A stretch of DNA of 64,000 bases from an uncultured Gammaproteobacteria bacterium (GTDB lineage: Bacteria > Pseudomonadota > Gammaproteobacteria > HK1): the NCBI GenBank assembly GCA_947258715.1, contig CAMYJH010000005.1, positions 1-64,000 on the forward strand. The letters are read 5' to 3'. The position numbers and the translations under genes are program-made. Of the stretch, positions 52,251 to 61,539 are shown one piece after another. A model generated the notes under the pieces. That model searched no databases, had not been told where the DNA came from, and saw only the letters and a list, made by a program, of their open reading frames with translations. Every line of letters starts with the position of its first letter. Position 1 is the first letter of the stretch.

Positions 52251-52550
52251 CTATGCCGAAACCAGGGCGATGCAAAGTACCGCCGCCGCCAGCAGCAGCG
52301 CGCCGACTGCCCGCGGCTGTCGCCGAATCCACTGATCCCAGTAGATCGCGCGCCTGAGCACCGGCCGGTTCAGGAAGGCCTCGATCTCCCGCTCCCGCGG
52401 GAGCCCGGCGCGAAGGCTCAGCACGTGGTGCTCGCCCACCGGCCGGTTGAGGGCCCGCTCCACCCGATCGAGCATCTTCGGAAAGAGCACCATCAGCAGG
52501 CCGGAGACCAGCAGCGCGATGGCTAGGGTGAGGATCAGGTACTCGGTCAT
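52251..52550 (-). CDS. Small inner-membrane hypothetical protein
   Basis: A 99-aa protein with two membrane helices (LILTLAIALLVSGLLMVLFP and VGALLLAAAVLCIALVSA) joined by a charged loop. I recognise no family. It sits between the platform gene and the pilin genes on the same strand. Confidence 0.6.
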   Translation of the reverse strand: MTEYLILTLAIALLVSGLLMVLFPKMLDRVERALNRPVGEHHVLSLRAGLPREREIEAFLNRPVLRRAIYWDQWIRRQPRAVGALLLAAAVLCIALVSA

Positions 52551-52930
52551 GGTCGTTTTCGCTCCGTCTATCGGCTATCGAGCCGGGCTGTCGATAGCGG
52601 CCCCGTGGCAGCCCATCGGATTCCGCTCAGATCGCCGAATCTTGCTAATAAATCAGTAAGTTCCACACTATTTGTCAGTCTAGATCGCAGCTTGTCGAAT
52701 AGTCCGTTTATGACGGCGCCGGGACCGTGACCGCGGGCACAAAATTACAAAATTCCCTTTTGACCACGGCTTCCGGCAAGGCTCGATTGCCGTCACCGGG
52801 CCTTGATCCTCCGCGGGAGGCGCAGTCCGCGCGAACAGGGGCCCCTGGTCGAGAAATAACGGCCATTGGCGAAGAAACTTTAGTTCTTAAGGCTGGGAAC
52901 GGGTGGGAAAGAGGGGGGCGCGTCGGGGGC
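52551..52930. other. Non-coding gap inside the pilus locus
   Basis: About 380 nt without a supported gene, between the platform gene and the small membrane-protein gene. It may contain a promoter for the pilin genes. I see no strong sigma-54-type or other consensus. Confidence 0.4.
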
Positions 52931-54064
52931 TCAGCCGACCGCCCTGGAGAGCTTGAAAATGGGGAGGATGAGAGAGCTCACGATCAGTCCTACGACCACG
53001 CCCATCACCAGCAGCATGGCCGGCTCCGCCAGGCGCGCCAGCCGGCTGAGGTGGTTTTCCAGCTCCCGCTCGTAGTAATCGGCCAGGCGCTCCATCACCA
53101 GTCCCAGCTTCCCGGACTCATCGCCGGTGCTCACCATTTGTTTGACCAGAGGCGGAATGAACTCGGCTTGGTTGAATCCGCTGGAGAAGGTGGAGCCTTG
53201 CCGCACTTTCATTCGAACGCTGTCGAGAAAGCTGTCAAAGACGCGGTTGCCGACGACGGCGGTGGCCGCCTGAAGCGCATCGACGACGGTTACGCCGTTG
53301 TTCAAAGACAATCCCATCACGCGCATGAACCGCGTCAGGTAGAGCAGCAGAAAAATGGCGCGAACGCCTGGAAGGCTCAGCTTGAGGCGGTCCAAAACGG
53401 TGCCGCCCGAGTCGCTAAGCAGCCACTGTCTGAACGCGATCAATAAAGCCCCGGTGCCGCCCAGGCAGGCCCACCAGTAGTTCCTCAGCATGTCGCTCGT
53501 GGCCATCAAAGCGAGGGTGGTCCACGGCAGCTGGTCCTTGATCGCAATGAACAGGGCGGCGAACTTCGGGAACACGTAAACCAGGACGAAAATGATCACC
53601 GCGACGGAAAACACAATCAGGAAGGCGGGGTAAGAGAATGCCGAAACCAGCATGCTGCGCGTCTGCGCCTGCTTTTCTTCCAGTCGCAGAAGCTGTGCCA
53701 GGATCTCGTCTAAGAATCCCCCGCGCTCGCCCGCCGCCACCAGGTTGACGTAAACGTGAGAAAAAAACCGGGGATGTCGTGAAAGCGCTTCCGAAAACGA
53801 TCGTCCCTCGGAGATGTCCACCAGCAACGCGTCGACGATGGCGTTGAGCGCGGGATTTTGAGCCTCGTTTTTGAGCGCCCGCAGCGACGCGTGCAGGTTG
53901 CTTCCCGTCTCCAGCAGAAGCGCCAGCTGTTCGGTAAAGAACATCCGGTCGCCTGAGCGCAAATTGGAACCCGGCCGCAGGAGGTTCTTGCGATCTCCAG
54001 AACGCACCGCTGGCAGGGAGGGAGATGCAGATGCAGATGCAGATGCCTTGAGGTCCAGTGCCAT
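52931..54064 (-). CDS. PilC/GspF/MshG-type pilus platform protein
   Basis: About 377 aa from ATG 54064. Two GspF domains (FFTEQLALLLETGSNL and TRFMRVMGLSLNNGVTVVDAL) and three membrane helices are present. The N-terminus holds a repeated SASASAS run coded by a GATGCA microsatellite (54023-54046). It lies 10 nt after the ATPase gene and forms the inner-membrane platform that the ATPase turns. Confidence 0.92.
   Translation of the reverse strand: MALDLKASASASASPSLPAVRSGDRKNLLRPGSNLRSGDRMFFTEQLALLLETGSNLHASLRALKNEAQNPALNAIVDALLVDISEGRSFSEALSRHPRFFSHVYVNLVAAGERGGFLDEILAQLLRLEEKQAQTRSMLVSAFSYPAFLIVFSVAVIIFVLVYVFPKFAALFIAIKDQLPWTTLALMATSDMLRNYWWACLGGTGALLIAFRQWLLSDSGGTVLDRLKLSLPGVRAIFLLLYLTRFMRVMGLSLNNGVTVVDALQAATAVVGNRVFDSFLDSVRMKVRQGSTFSSGFNQAEFIPPLVKQMVSTGDESGKLGLVMERLADYYERELENHLSRLARLAEPAMLLVMGVVVGLIVSSLILPIFKLSRAVG
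54023..54046. repeat. GATGCA hexanucleotide microsatellite
   Basis: Four near-consecutive GATGCA units lie in the 5' coding end of the platform gene. The unit is six bases, so copy-number change keeps frame and only varies the Ser-Ala tract. Confidence 0.9.
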
Positions 54065-54074
54065 ACTTTCCGAC

Positions 54075-56138
54075 TCACACGTTGACGGCGCGCGTGACCT
54101 CCTCAATGGTCGTCCTGCCCTCGCGAACTGCCTCGAGCCCGGACTGCATCAGCGTGGTGACGCTGGAATCGAGCATGTATCTGCTGAGCTGATCCCGGCT
54201 CGGGTTGCTGATGATCACCTTCTGCAATTTCTCGTCGGTTTTGAGCACCTCGTGAATACTGAAGCGCCCGCGATAACCGGAATCGAAGCACTCGGGGCAT
54301 CCGCGTCCCTTGGCAAGACGGATACGCTTCTTCGGCTCCCAGCCGCAGCTTCGGACCAGCTCCGGCGGGGCGATAAAGGTGGTCTTGCATTCCGGGCAAA
54401 TGCCCCGCAGAAGTCTTTGCGCTATCACGCCGATCAGGGCCGACGACAGCAGGTAGGGCTCGACGCCCATGTCGATAAGGCGGGTGATGACGCCTATGCT
54501 GTCGTTGGTGTGCAGGGTCGAAAGCACCAGATGGCCGGTGAGCGACGCCTGCACCGCGACCTCCGCCGTTTGCCGATCGCGGATCTCCCCGACCATGACG
54601 ATATCCGGATCCTGGCGCAGAACGTGGCGCAGCATGCGGTCGAAGCTGAGGCCGATATTGACCTTCACCTCGTTCTGGTTAATGACCTCCATCTGGTACT
54701 CGACTGGATCCTCGATGGTGACGATGTTCTTTTCCATGCTGTTGAGATAGCTGAGGGCGGCATACAAGGTCGTGGTCTTGCCGCTTCCCGTCGGTCCCGT
54801 GACCAGAATCAAACCATGGGTTCTCCCCAGCAGCTGCTTGAAATCCTCGAGATGCGCTTTTTCCATCCCCAGCTTTTCGACGTCCAGAATGGCGTGAGTC
54901 TTGTCCAGCACGCGCAGAACGACCTTTTCTCCGAACATACCCGGTAGGGAGCTGAAACGAAGGTCCACCGCCCGCCCGCCGGTACTGACCTGTATGCGGC
55001 CGTCCTGCGGAAGGCGTCTCTCACCGATGTCCAGATTGGCCATGACTTTGAGCCGCGAGACCACCGCGGCATGAAGCTCCATCCGCAGCGTCATGATTTC
55101 GTAGAGCACGCCGTCTATGCGAAACCTCACGCGCGACAGGTTGCGGAACGGCTCGATGTGAATATCGCTTGCGCCTTCCCGCACCGCCCGCTGGATGATT
55201 GCGTTGACGTGATTGATGACAGGGCTCCCTGCCGCCAGCTCGTCGATGGCCGAGTGGTCGTCGCTGACTCGGGTTTCGACCAGCTCCAGGTCGTCAGCGA
55301 TTTCGCCGATCAGCTCCTGTTCGAGACCGTCTTCCGCGCTCGCCTGGCGCAGGGTCTGTTCGATGTCCTCGCGAGGCGCCAGCACGGGTCGCACCCTGCA
55401 TTGCGCCTCTTCCTCCACCTCCGCAAAAGTGGGTGCGGACTGGGCGTCGGCGGTGGCGAGCAGGATTGTCCCGCGCACCTTGAACAGCGGCATTACCCGT
55501 AGCCGAAGGCAGGTGTTCATGGGCACCAGTCCGGCAACGTCCGGATCGTAGAGCCCCGATCTGAGACGCACGAACGGCACTGACAACAGCTCCCCGAGGG
55601 CAGCAAGAACGTCGCTCTGGGATGCTAGACGCCGGGAGACCAGCACGCTGCCGAGACGGCTGCCCGACTTGGACTGAAGCTTGAGCGCCTGATCCAGCTG
55701 TTTCTGGCTGATGACGCCTCGCCTGATGAGAATTTCCCCCAGCTTGCGTGGCGATTCGGAGTTGACGTCGATGGTCGGAGCCGGCGCCGGGTGGTCGCTA
55801 TTGCTCTCCAGCAAGGACACGAAATGGAATACATTGGTGATACGGAAAACGTCCTTCAGCAGATCACTGGCATTGGCAATCTTGAGCCAGCCGCCGAATT
55901 TGAGCAGCCTGTCATGAAGGTCCAGGATCTGTTCCAGTGCGATGCTGTTGACGTGGGGCGTATTAATCAGATCCAGCACCAGCTGAAACTCGCGGCGCTG
56001 TACGCACTCTTCGGTCGCCTGGGCCAGATCTGCGAGGATTTCTTCCTCGTTCAACCCCCCGGCGGGCGCAAGATGGGTAACAAGCCCGGCGCGGGATTGC
56101 GCCACGCGGCTGACAGGCGACTGTGCAATTGCGCTCAT
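54075..56138 (-). CDS. PilB/GspE/MshE-type assembly ATPase with an N-terminal STAS domain
   Basis: A 687-aa protein. Residues about 18-112 look like a STAS domain (LVLDLINTPHVNSIALEQIL, in parts LVLDLINT and VNSIALEQIL) with Ser65 at the usual phosphorylation site. A GspE N-domain (about 128-265) follows, then the ATPase with Walker A GPTGSGKTT (448-456), an Asp box, a His box (STLHTND) and a zinc CPEC...CPEC pair. The STAS fusion is unusual and could be regulated by a partner-switching kinase. Confidence 0.9.
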   Translation of the reverse strand: MSAIAQSPVSRVAQSRAGLVTHLAPAGGLNEEEILADLAQATEECVQRREFQLVLDLINTPHVNSIALEQILDLHDRLLKFGGWLKIANASDLLKDVFRITNVFHFVSLLESNSDHPAPAPTIDVNSESPRKLGEILIRRGVISQKQLDQALKLQSKSGSRLGSVLVSRRLASQSDVLAALGELLSVPFVRLRSGLYDPDVAGLVPMNTCLRLRVMPLFKVRGTILLATADAQSAPTFAEVEEEAQCRVRPVLAPREDIEQTLRQASAEDGLEQELIGEIADDLELVETRVSDDHSAIDELAAGSPVINHVNAIIQRAVREGASDIHIEPFRNLSRVRFRIDGVLYEIMTLRMELHAAVVSRLKVMANLDIGERRLPQDGRIQVSTGGRAVDLRFSSLPGMFGEKVVLRVLDKTHAILDVEKLGMEKAHLEDFKQLLGRTHGLILVTGPTGSGKTTTLYAALSYLNSMEKNIVTIEDPVEYQMEVINQNEVKVNIGLSFDRMLRHVLRQDPDIVMVGEIRDRQTAEVAVQASLTGHLVLSTLHTNDSIGVITRLIDMGVEPYLLSSALIGVIAQRLLRGICPECKTTFIAPPELVRSCGWEPKKRIRLAKGRGCPECFDSGYRGRFSIHEVLKTDEKLQKVIISNPSRDQLSRYMLDSSVTTLMQSGLEAVREGRTTIEEVTRAVNV

Positions 56139-56229
56139 GACAGCATCCTGGCGGAAGATGAGCCGGGAATCTGGCGCCTGCGCGACGCTGCCGCTCCCGG
56201 AGCGAGAACTGTTGCCGCGAGCTGGAGGC

Positions 56230-58449
56230 TCATTTGTCTTGGCTACCCTCTTGCGAAATGCGCAACCACTCCTCTATCTGCAGCGGTTTGCGTACGCGGT
56301 ATCCCTGGATGAAATCAGCCCCCAAAGCTTTTAGCTTCTCTTTTACAGCCTCATCCTCGACCCATTCCGCGGTCACCCGTACTCCGAGCACGTGTCCCAG
56401 ATGGATGATGCTGGAGACGACTGCCTCGGAGGTCTTGTCCTCGAGAACGTCGCGGACGAAAGAGCCGTCGACTTTGATATGGTCAATCTGCAGCGACTTG
56501 AGATAGCCGAATGAGCTCAAACCGGTGCCGAAATCATCCAGGGAGAATTGGCAGCCGATGGCGCGCAGTGAATCAATCAAACGTTGCGCGCGATCGATGT
56601 TGGTGACCGCCGCCGTCTCCGTAATCTCGAAACAGATGCTTTGCGGAGGGATGCCGTAGGTCTGAAGTTCATCCGTCACGAAACCCAGAAATCCATCGTC
56701 ACTGAGGGTTTGACCCGAGAGATTGACCGCCCAGAGTTGGTTTCGGGTCTGGGTCTCTTTTTGCGCCTTGCTGAGAAAGCGGAGCAGATTTCTCAACACC
56801 CAGCGGTCGATCTCCGGCATCAGGTAGTATCGTTCCGCCGCCGGCATGAAATGGCCCGGTGTGCAAATGCCGCCGGATTCGTCCGGCAATCGTAGAAGTA
56901 CTTCATTGAATTCAGCGCCGCAGTCGGCGCCATGGATGCCTTCGATCTTCTGGCAGTAGATCGCAAATTTATCTCTCGCCAGGGCGTCCTGAATCAAACT
57001 GACCCAGCGCATGTCTTCCCGTTTTTCGAGAAATAGAGGATCGCTCTCGTCGTAAACTGCCACCCGGTCAGTGCTGAAACTTCGCGCTACATCGCATGCG
57101 ATCTCCGCCGCATAGAGTATGGTCGTTGCGCGTTGCGTTTGCCGGTCCATGGCAGCGACCCCGATGCTGGCTGTAACGTTGCGGCGTGACTCCCTCCAGC
57201 AAAAAGGCGTGGACGAAATCGCTTTAGTCAGCCGCCTTGCTGCACGCCGCCCTTCGTCCGATGAATATCCTGGAATCAGAATCGCGAAATGGTCGCCCCC
57301 AATCCGGGCGATGACGTTTCCATCTTTCTCGAACTGACTGCGCAACACGCCGGTGATGTAGCTCAATAAAGTATCGCCAGCCTCGTGCCCGAAGGCGTCG
57401 TTGACGATCTTCAGGTGGTCGATCTCCATTACCAGAAGACAGTACTGCGACCCGCGTGAGTGGGCGGCCGTCAACGACCTCTCCAGGGCACGCATAAATT
57501 CACTACGATTCATCAGACCGGTTAGCGGGTCGAAAGTCAGCTGCAGGACCTTTTCCGCTTTGGTGGCCAACACCTCGAGCAATCGGCGGTCGCCGGTGGT
57601 AAAGGCGGACTCGGTCCCGAGTCTGGTCACCGCGATGATGCCGTATGCCTTTCCAAGCTCATTGAGCACCGGACAGGCCATCAGTTTGCCCTCTAGGCTA
57701 GGCACAACCGCGGCGTGCAACGACTGCTTGTTGTCGTTTATCACCAGCTGACGACGGTTCGCGGTGACCCAGGGACAGACTTCCCGCTCGAGCATGTGCA
57801 GTAAACTGTTTACGTCGTGAGGAGACTTCGTGTCTGGAGTATGGAAAGTCACGATTTTTTGCTGCGGAAGAATTATCGCAGCAATACTTGATTCGAGATG
57901 TGGGCCGCAGCTGCGGACAAGATCGCTTAGATGCTGTTCGCATTCGCTTTGTTCTATCTCGCCTTCTTCGGCAGCCTTGTAAAGTAGGTTGAGTTCTTCG
58001 TATCGCAGAGCAAGTTCGGTGGCCATCGCGTCAAGTTCGCTGATTAGATCGCTCTCACGAGCCATATTTTCCGCAATCGCGCAGAGTACTTGCTCCAAAT
58101 TTTTCCTATTGCGCGATAGGGATTTGGAATTTTGAGGAAGCAATAAACCGATCAACCCAACCAGATCTCCGGAGCCAGCACGAACAGGAACCGCGTGAAC
58201 ATGGTACGAGCCGTTACTCAGGTGGTTCACCTTTTCGCCGTTTTTCGGAGGCGGGTTGTTGAGCAGAGACTCCAACATCGACGCCGCCGAATCACGCGTT
58301 TCTTCCGGCAACTCATCGTTTGCCCACACGATACCGCTGGATTGGTTGTAAACGAGCATTCCGGCGGGTAAAGGCCGCAGAGACTCGAGCTGACGCCAGT
58401 AGTTCGAATAGCCGATCTTGGAGAGCGACCCGGAGGAAGAACTAGGCAT
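56230..58449 (-). CDS. GAF-GGDEF-EAL c-di-GMP protein
   Basis: About 739 aa from ATG 58449, overlapping the CheY-like stop by 8 nt. A PAS-like start and GAF domain precede a GGDEF domain in which the active site reads GGDHF, so cyclase activity is doubtful. The EAL domain has NEVLLRL for EAL, NLSGQTL, FEITETA, LDDFGTGLSS, IKVDGSF and TAEWVED, which keep the metal ligands. It is therefore probably a phosphodiesterase. It is the last gene before the ATPase, linking c-di-GMP to pilus assembly. Confidence 0.9.
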   Translation of the reverse strand: MPSSSSGSLSKIGYSNYWRQLESLRPLPAGMLVYNQSSGIVWANDELPEETRDSAASMLESLLNNPPPKNGEKVNHLSNGSYHVHAVPVRAGSGDLVGLIGLLLPQNSKSLSRNRKNLEQVLCAIAENMARESDLISELDAMATELALRYEELNLLYKAAEEGEIEQSECEQHLSDLVRSCGPHLESSIAAIILPQQKIVTFHTPDTKSPHDVNSLLHMLEREVCPWVTANRRQLVINDNKQSLHAAVVPSLEGKLMACPVLNELGKAYGIIAVTRLGTESAFTTGDRRLLEVLATKAEKVLQLTFDPLTGLMNRSEFMRALERSLTAAHSRGSQYCLLVMEIDHLKIVNDAFGHEAGDTLLSYITGVLRSQFEKDGNVIARIGGDHFAILIPGYSSDEGRRAARRLTKAISSTPFCWRESRRNVTASIGVAAMDRQTQRATTILYAAEIACDVARSFSTDRVAVYDESDPLFLEKREDMRWVSLIQDALARDKFAIYCQKIEGIHGADCGAEFNEVLLRLPDESGGICTPGHFMPAAERYYLMPEIDRWVLRNLLRFLSKAQKETQTRNQLWAVNLSGQTLSDDGFLGFVTDELQTYGIPPQSICFEITETAAVTNIDRAQRLIDSLRAIGCQFSLDDFGTGLSSFGYLKSLQIDHIKVDGSFVRDVLEDKTSEAVVSSIIHLGHVLGVRVTAEWVEDEAVKEKLKALGADFIQGYRVRKPLQIEEWLRISQEGSQDK

Positions 58450-58831
58450 CGTGATTCTTGCCCTCGAGGGCGGCAAAGTGCGCGTCGAGCATCGCTCGCA
58501 GTGTTCGCAGACTCAATGGCTTCTCGAGAAACTTTACTCCCGGAATTTCGCTCGACCAGGCTCGATGGCTTTCTTCCGGATGGGAGGTGACGACGATGAT
58601 TAAGAAGTTCGGGTCAGGCGTTTCTTTTTCCAGAGATCTACACAGCTGTTCCCCGTTCATGCGCGGCATCTCGATGTCTGTGATGAGAACGTGTGGCGCT
58701 TTCTCGCGGATCTGCTCGAGCGCACGTTCCCCATTCGTCACCGCGCTCACGCTATAACCGGCTTTTTCCAGCCCCAGTTGGAGCACCCGGATCAGGTGGG
58801 GTTCATCATCGGCGATGAGTATGCGCTTCAA
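58442..58831 (-). CDS. CheY-like response regulator
   Basis: A 129-aa receiver with the acidic pair IADDEP, phospho-acceptor Asp in VLITDIEMPRM and Lys in FLEKPLSL. It has no output domain. The start overlaps the kinase stop by 4 nt, and the stop overlaps the c-di-GMP gene, indicating a three-gene unit. Confidence 0.92.
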   Translation of the reverse strand: MKRILIADDEPHLIRVLQLGLEKAGYSVSAVTNGERALEQIREKAPHVLITDIEMPRMNGEQLCRSLEKETPDPNFLIIVVTSHPEESHRAWSSEIPGVKFLEKPLSLRTLRAMLDAHFAALEGKNHDA

Positions 58832-60714
58832 CTTGACAGCCCCTGCAGTATTGCGCCGGATTTGTCCCCGAGAACGATAGTGAACTCCGTTCCCTCACCT
58901 GGAGTGCTGTCGACGAGAATACACCCCTGGTGCAGCGCAATGATTTGACGCGCCAGTGAGAGCCCGAGTCCATGGCCGGGTTTGGACCTCACCTCCTCGG
59001 CTTCCGAGCGATAGAATTTGTCGAAGATACGGGTCTGATCTTCGGGTGCGATTCCAACCCCCGTGTCTTTAACCCGTATGAATACTGAGTCATCTTTCAA
59101 TTCGGCAGAAAGGACCACAGTTCCCTCTTTCTTGCTGTACTTGATCGCGTTGGTCAGCAGGTTATTAATGGCGACGCGAAAGAGATCCTTGTCCAGGGCC
59201 AGCGCAGGGAGCTCACGTTGCAGATTCAGCTGGAAATCGATACCGTTCTGCCGGTCGCTGCGGGACACGTTCTGCAGCGCATCTTGGAGCAGATCGCCTA
59301 TCCGCACACGCTGCCTGTCGATCACCATGTTGCCCATTTCAATCTGGGTGATGCTCAGCAGGTTGCTGATGAGCCCAGATAATCTTTCGACTTCATCATG
59401 GATGACGTTGTAGGCCTCGACGCGGAAGCTTTCATCCTTGCCTTCCTCTTCCTGCAGCGCCTCTGAGTAAGTGCTGAGCACGCTCAAGGGGGTTTTCAGC
59501 TCATGGGCGATGTGGGCCACGAATTCGCCCTGGCTGCGCTTGACGGCGATCGAACCCGTTACATCGCGAAAGATTACGAGCGTTCCAAGTACGATGGCTT
59601 TATCCTTGGGAGAGAATAACGGGTAGGCGCTCACCTCAATCGACCGATCGGGCGCGGTCTCGGGGGTAAAATCCATCGTTGCCGAAACATAGCCCGGCGC
59701 GTTCGTGTCCCCGCAGCGAAGCAGAAACTCGGTGACTTTTGCTTCTTTGCACCACGTGGGTGGTCGTTGGTCTATCACCGCGTCCCGCGATAGGTCGAGA
59801 AGACTGAGCAGCTTGTCGCTGACAATGCTGGGAACGCCCGTTTCGTCGAGGACCAGAAACATGTCCGGATGCGCCTGCAGCACGGCCTCGACACGCGCCC
59901 GCTTGTAGCTGAGCATCTTCTGGGAAACTTCAGCTTTATCGTTTACCGTTTCGAGTTCGTTGATCCGGGCGTAGGCGCGCTCCATGAAAATATTGAAGCG
60001 CTGAATAAATTCTCCGAATTCACCCGCAGCCGTTAACTCCAGCCGCTTGAAACGGCCGTCCTCAATCTGATTCTGAAGCTCGATGCTGGCTTTCTTGAGC
60101 GGAGTGATCTCCCGTTTCAGGAGAAGATAGAAAAACGGAGTCAACAGAAAGACAGGAAAAGCAACGGAAGCAAGCAGCGGAACCTGCGCCAGCGGAATCA
60201 TTCCGGAGGGCTGATAGTATCCAAGCCGGATGTGGCCGGCGAGCTTGCCTTTGGACCGCAACGGCGCATAGAACTCGATTACCGGTTTGCCGCTGCCCGG
60301 CAGCAGGGTTATCCGTTCAGCGGCGACATTTCCGGGCGTCACCGGCAAAGCCGCAGGAGGAATCACTATTCCGGGTGACGCCGCTGCCGACGCGGGACGT
60401 CCCGCCCTGTCGGTCACGGTGGCGTAGGCAAACTCATCGGTACGCTGACTTTGATACACGACCTGGATCGGCCCCATTCCGGTATTGGGAGACGTCAGCC
60501 GCTCGTAGGAAAGTCGAGACAGTACGCCCGCCAGGCTGAGCCCCTGGGACCGGATTTGAGCCTCGGTAAGATTTTGTTGATATCGGACCATCGTCCCGAC
60601 TACGGCGACGATTGCCAGCAGTGAAGCCGCGATCAGGGCCAGACCCAGTCGTTGACTCGGCAGACTTCTGGCTTGTTTGGTGGTCGATACTGTCAATTTT
60701 CGCTCCGTCGCCAA
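58828..60714 (-). CDS. Membrane sensor histidine kinase
   Basis: A 628-aa protein with a TTG start at 60714. Two membrane helices (about 24-45 and 180-205) flank a periplasmic sensor of about 135 residues. A HAMP-like coil, a PAS domain, a HisKA domain (VAHIAHELKTPLS) and an HATPase_c domain (NNLLTNAIKYSKK, DTGVGIAPED, GHGLGLSLA) follow. It is the first gene of the pilus-linked minus-strand block and probably phosphorylates the adjacent CheY-like protein. Confidence 0.93.
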   Translation of the reverse strand: MATERKLTVSTTKQARSLPSQRLGLALIAASLLAIVAVVGTMVRYQQNLTEAQIRSQGLSLAGVLSRLSYERLTSPNTGMGPIQVVYQSQRTDEFAYATVTDRAGRPASAAASPGIVIPPAALPVTPGNVAAERITLLPGSGKPVIEFYAPLRSKGKLAGHIRLGYYQPSGMIPLAQVPLLASVAFPVFLLTPFFYLLLKREITPLKKASIELQNQIEDGRFKRLELTAAGEFGEFIQRFNIFMERAYARINELETVNDKAEVSQKMLSYKRARVEAVLQAHPDMFLVLDETGVPSIVSDKLLSLLDLSRDAVIDQRPPTWCKEAKVTEFLLRCGDTNAPGYVSATMDFTPETAPDRSIEVSAYPLFSPKDKAIVLGTLVIFRDVTGSIAVKRSQGEFVAHIAHELKTPLSVLSTYSEALQEEEGKDESFRVEAYNVIHDEVERLSGLISNLLSITQIEMGNMVIDRQRVRIGDLLQDALQNVSRSDRQNGIDFQLNLQRELPALALDKDLFRVAINNLLTNAIKYSKKEGTVVLSAELKDDSVFIRVKDTGVGIAPEDQTRIFDKFYRSEAEEVRSKPGHGLGLSLARQIIALHQGCILVDSTPGEGTEFTIVLGDKSGAILQGLSS

Positions 60715-61539
60715 GAATCTTCGCCAGTCGAATCGAGCGGGAATTCATGCACGGTTTTTGCCCCGATTCGAATATTCGGCGCTATTAAAATGAGTATAGA
60801 TACTGCCTTCGGCGCGGGCAGGCTCCTCATCTGACCCGGCGCTGGCGGTCGAAGGGCCGATGCTGCTCCAGTGCCCCGAGTTGCGCGTTAACTCGGTGAG
60901 CCGCAGCGCAGAATCGGCCGCGTCATGAATGCGGTATCTGTCCACTATCATCACCCTCGATCAAAGTCGGGCCCTCCGGCGGAATGCGCCTGCAATGTTT
61001 GCCCTTTGATGCGGGTTGTTCTCTCTTCATCGAAAGCGGTGGTTACGCTTCCAGTGCCGCGAGGCGGTCGCCTTTACCAATTGCTGTCGAGCCTCGACAC
61101 ATGCGTTTTGCGGCTTTTGTGACTGCCGTCTCGATTTAAACCGACGCCCGGCCCGTCTCCGTCGCCAAGCAGCAAGCGGTTGAAGCCAGGTCTGCAGCTC
61201 GGGCTTTTGTGCGTGCACAACTATATATAGGCATAGGTGCGCGTATCGAGGCACGCTGACGGTGGCGAAGGCCATTACTACTGGTATAGTTCGGCGGCAT
61301 CCGCCGGGACGCTGCTTCATGGTGGATATCGGCCGGGCGATGTATATCTGAACCGCCCCGATCGGCTCCGAAGTCCGCGTAGCAAGCGTTTACGGAATCG
61401 ATTCGGTGTGGCCGTTCACCCGGCGCCGGCCGATTCCGTGCTGTTTGCCCTGCTGCCGTTCGAGCCGCGGTAATGGCTTGCGCGCCGGGGAGACGGTGAT
61501 CGCGATGTCCCTTGGGGGGGAAGTCCCGAGGGAATAGGT
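60715..61539. other. Divergent intergenic region
   Basis: About 825 nt between the kinase gene and the sarcosine oxidase genes, with no reading frame I can support. The perfect palindrome TTGTGC-GT-GCACAA at 61207-61220, followed by TATATATA, is a candidate operator with promoter. Confidence 0.45.

Noticed and set aside
61237-61473. Small 78-codon frame upstream of sarcosine oxidase.
   Set aside because: It has no recognisable similarity, composition typical of non-coding GC-rich DNA and no clear ribosome site.
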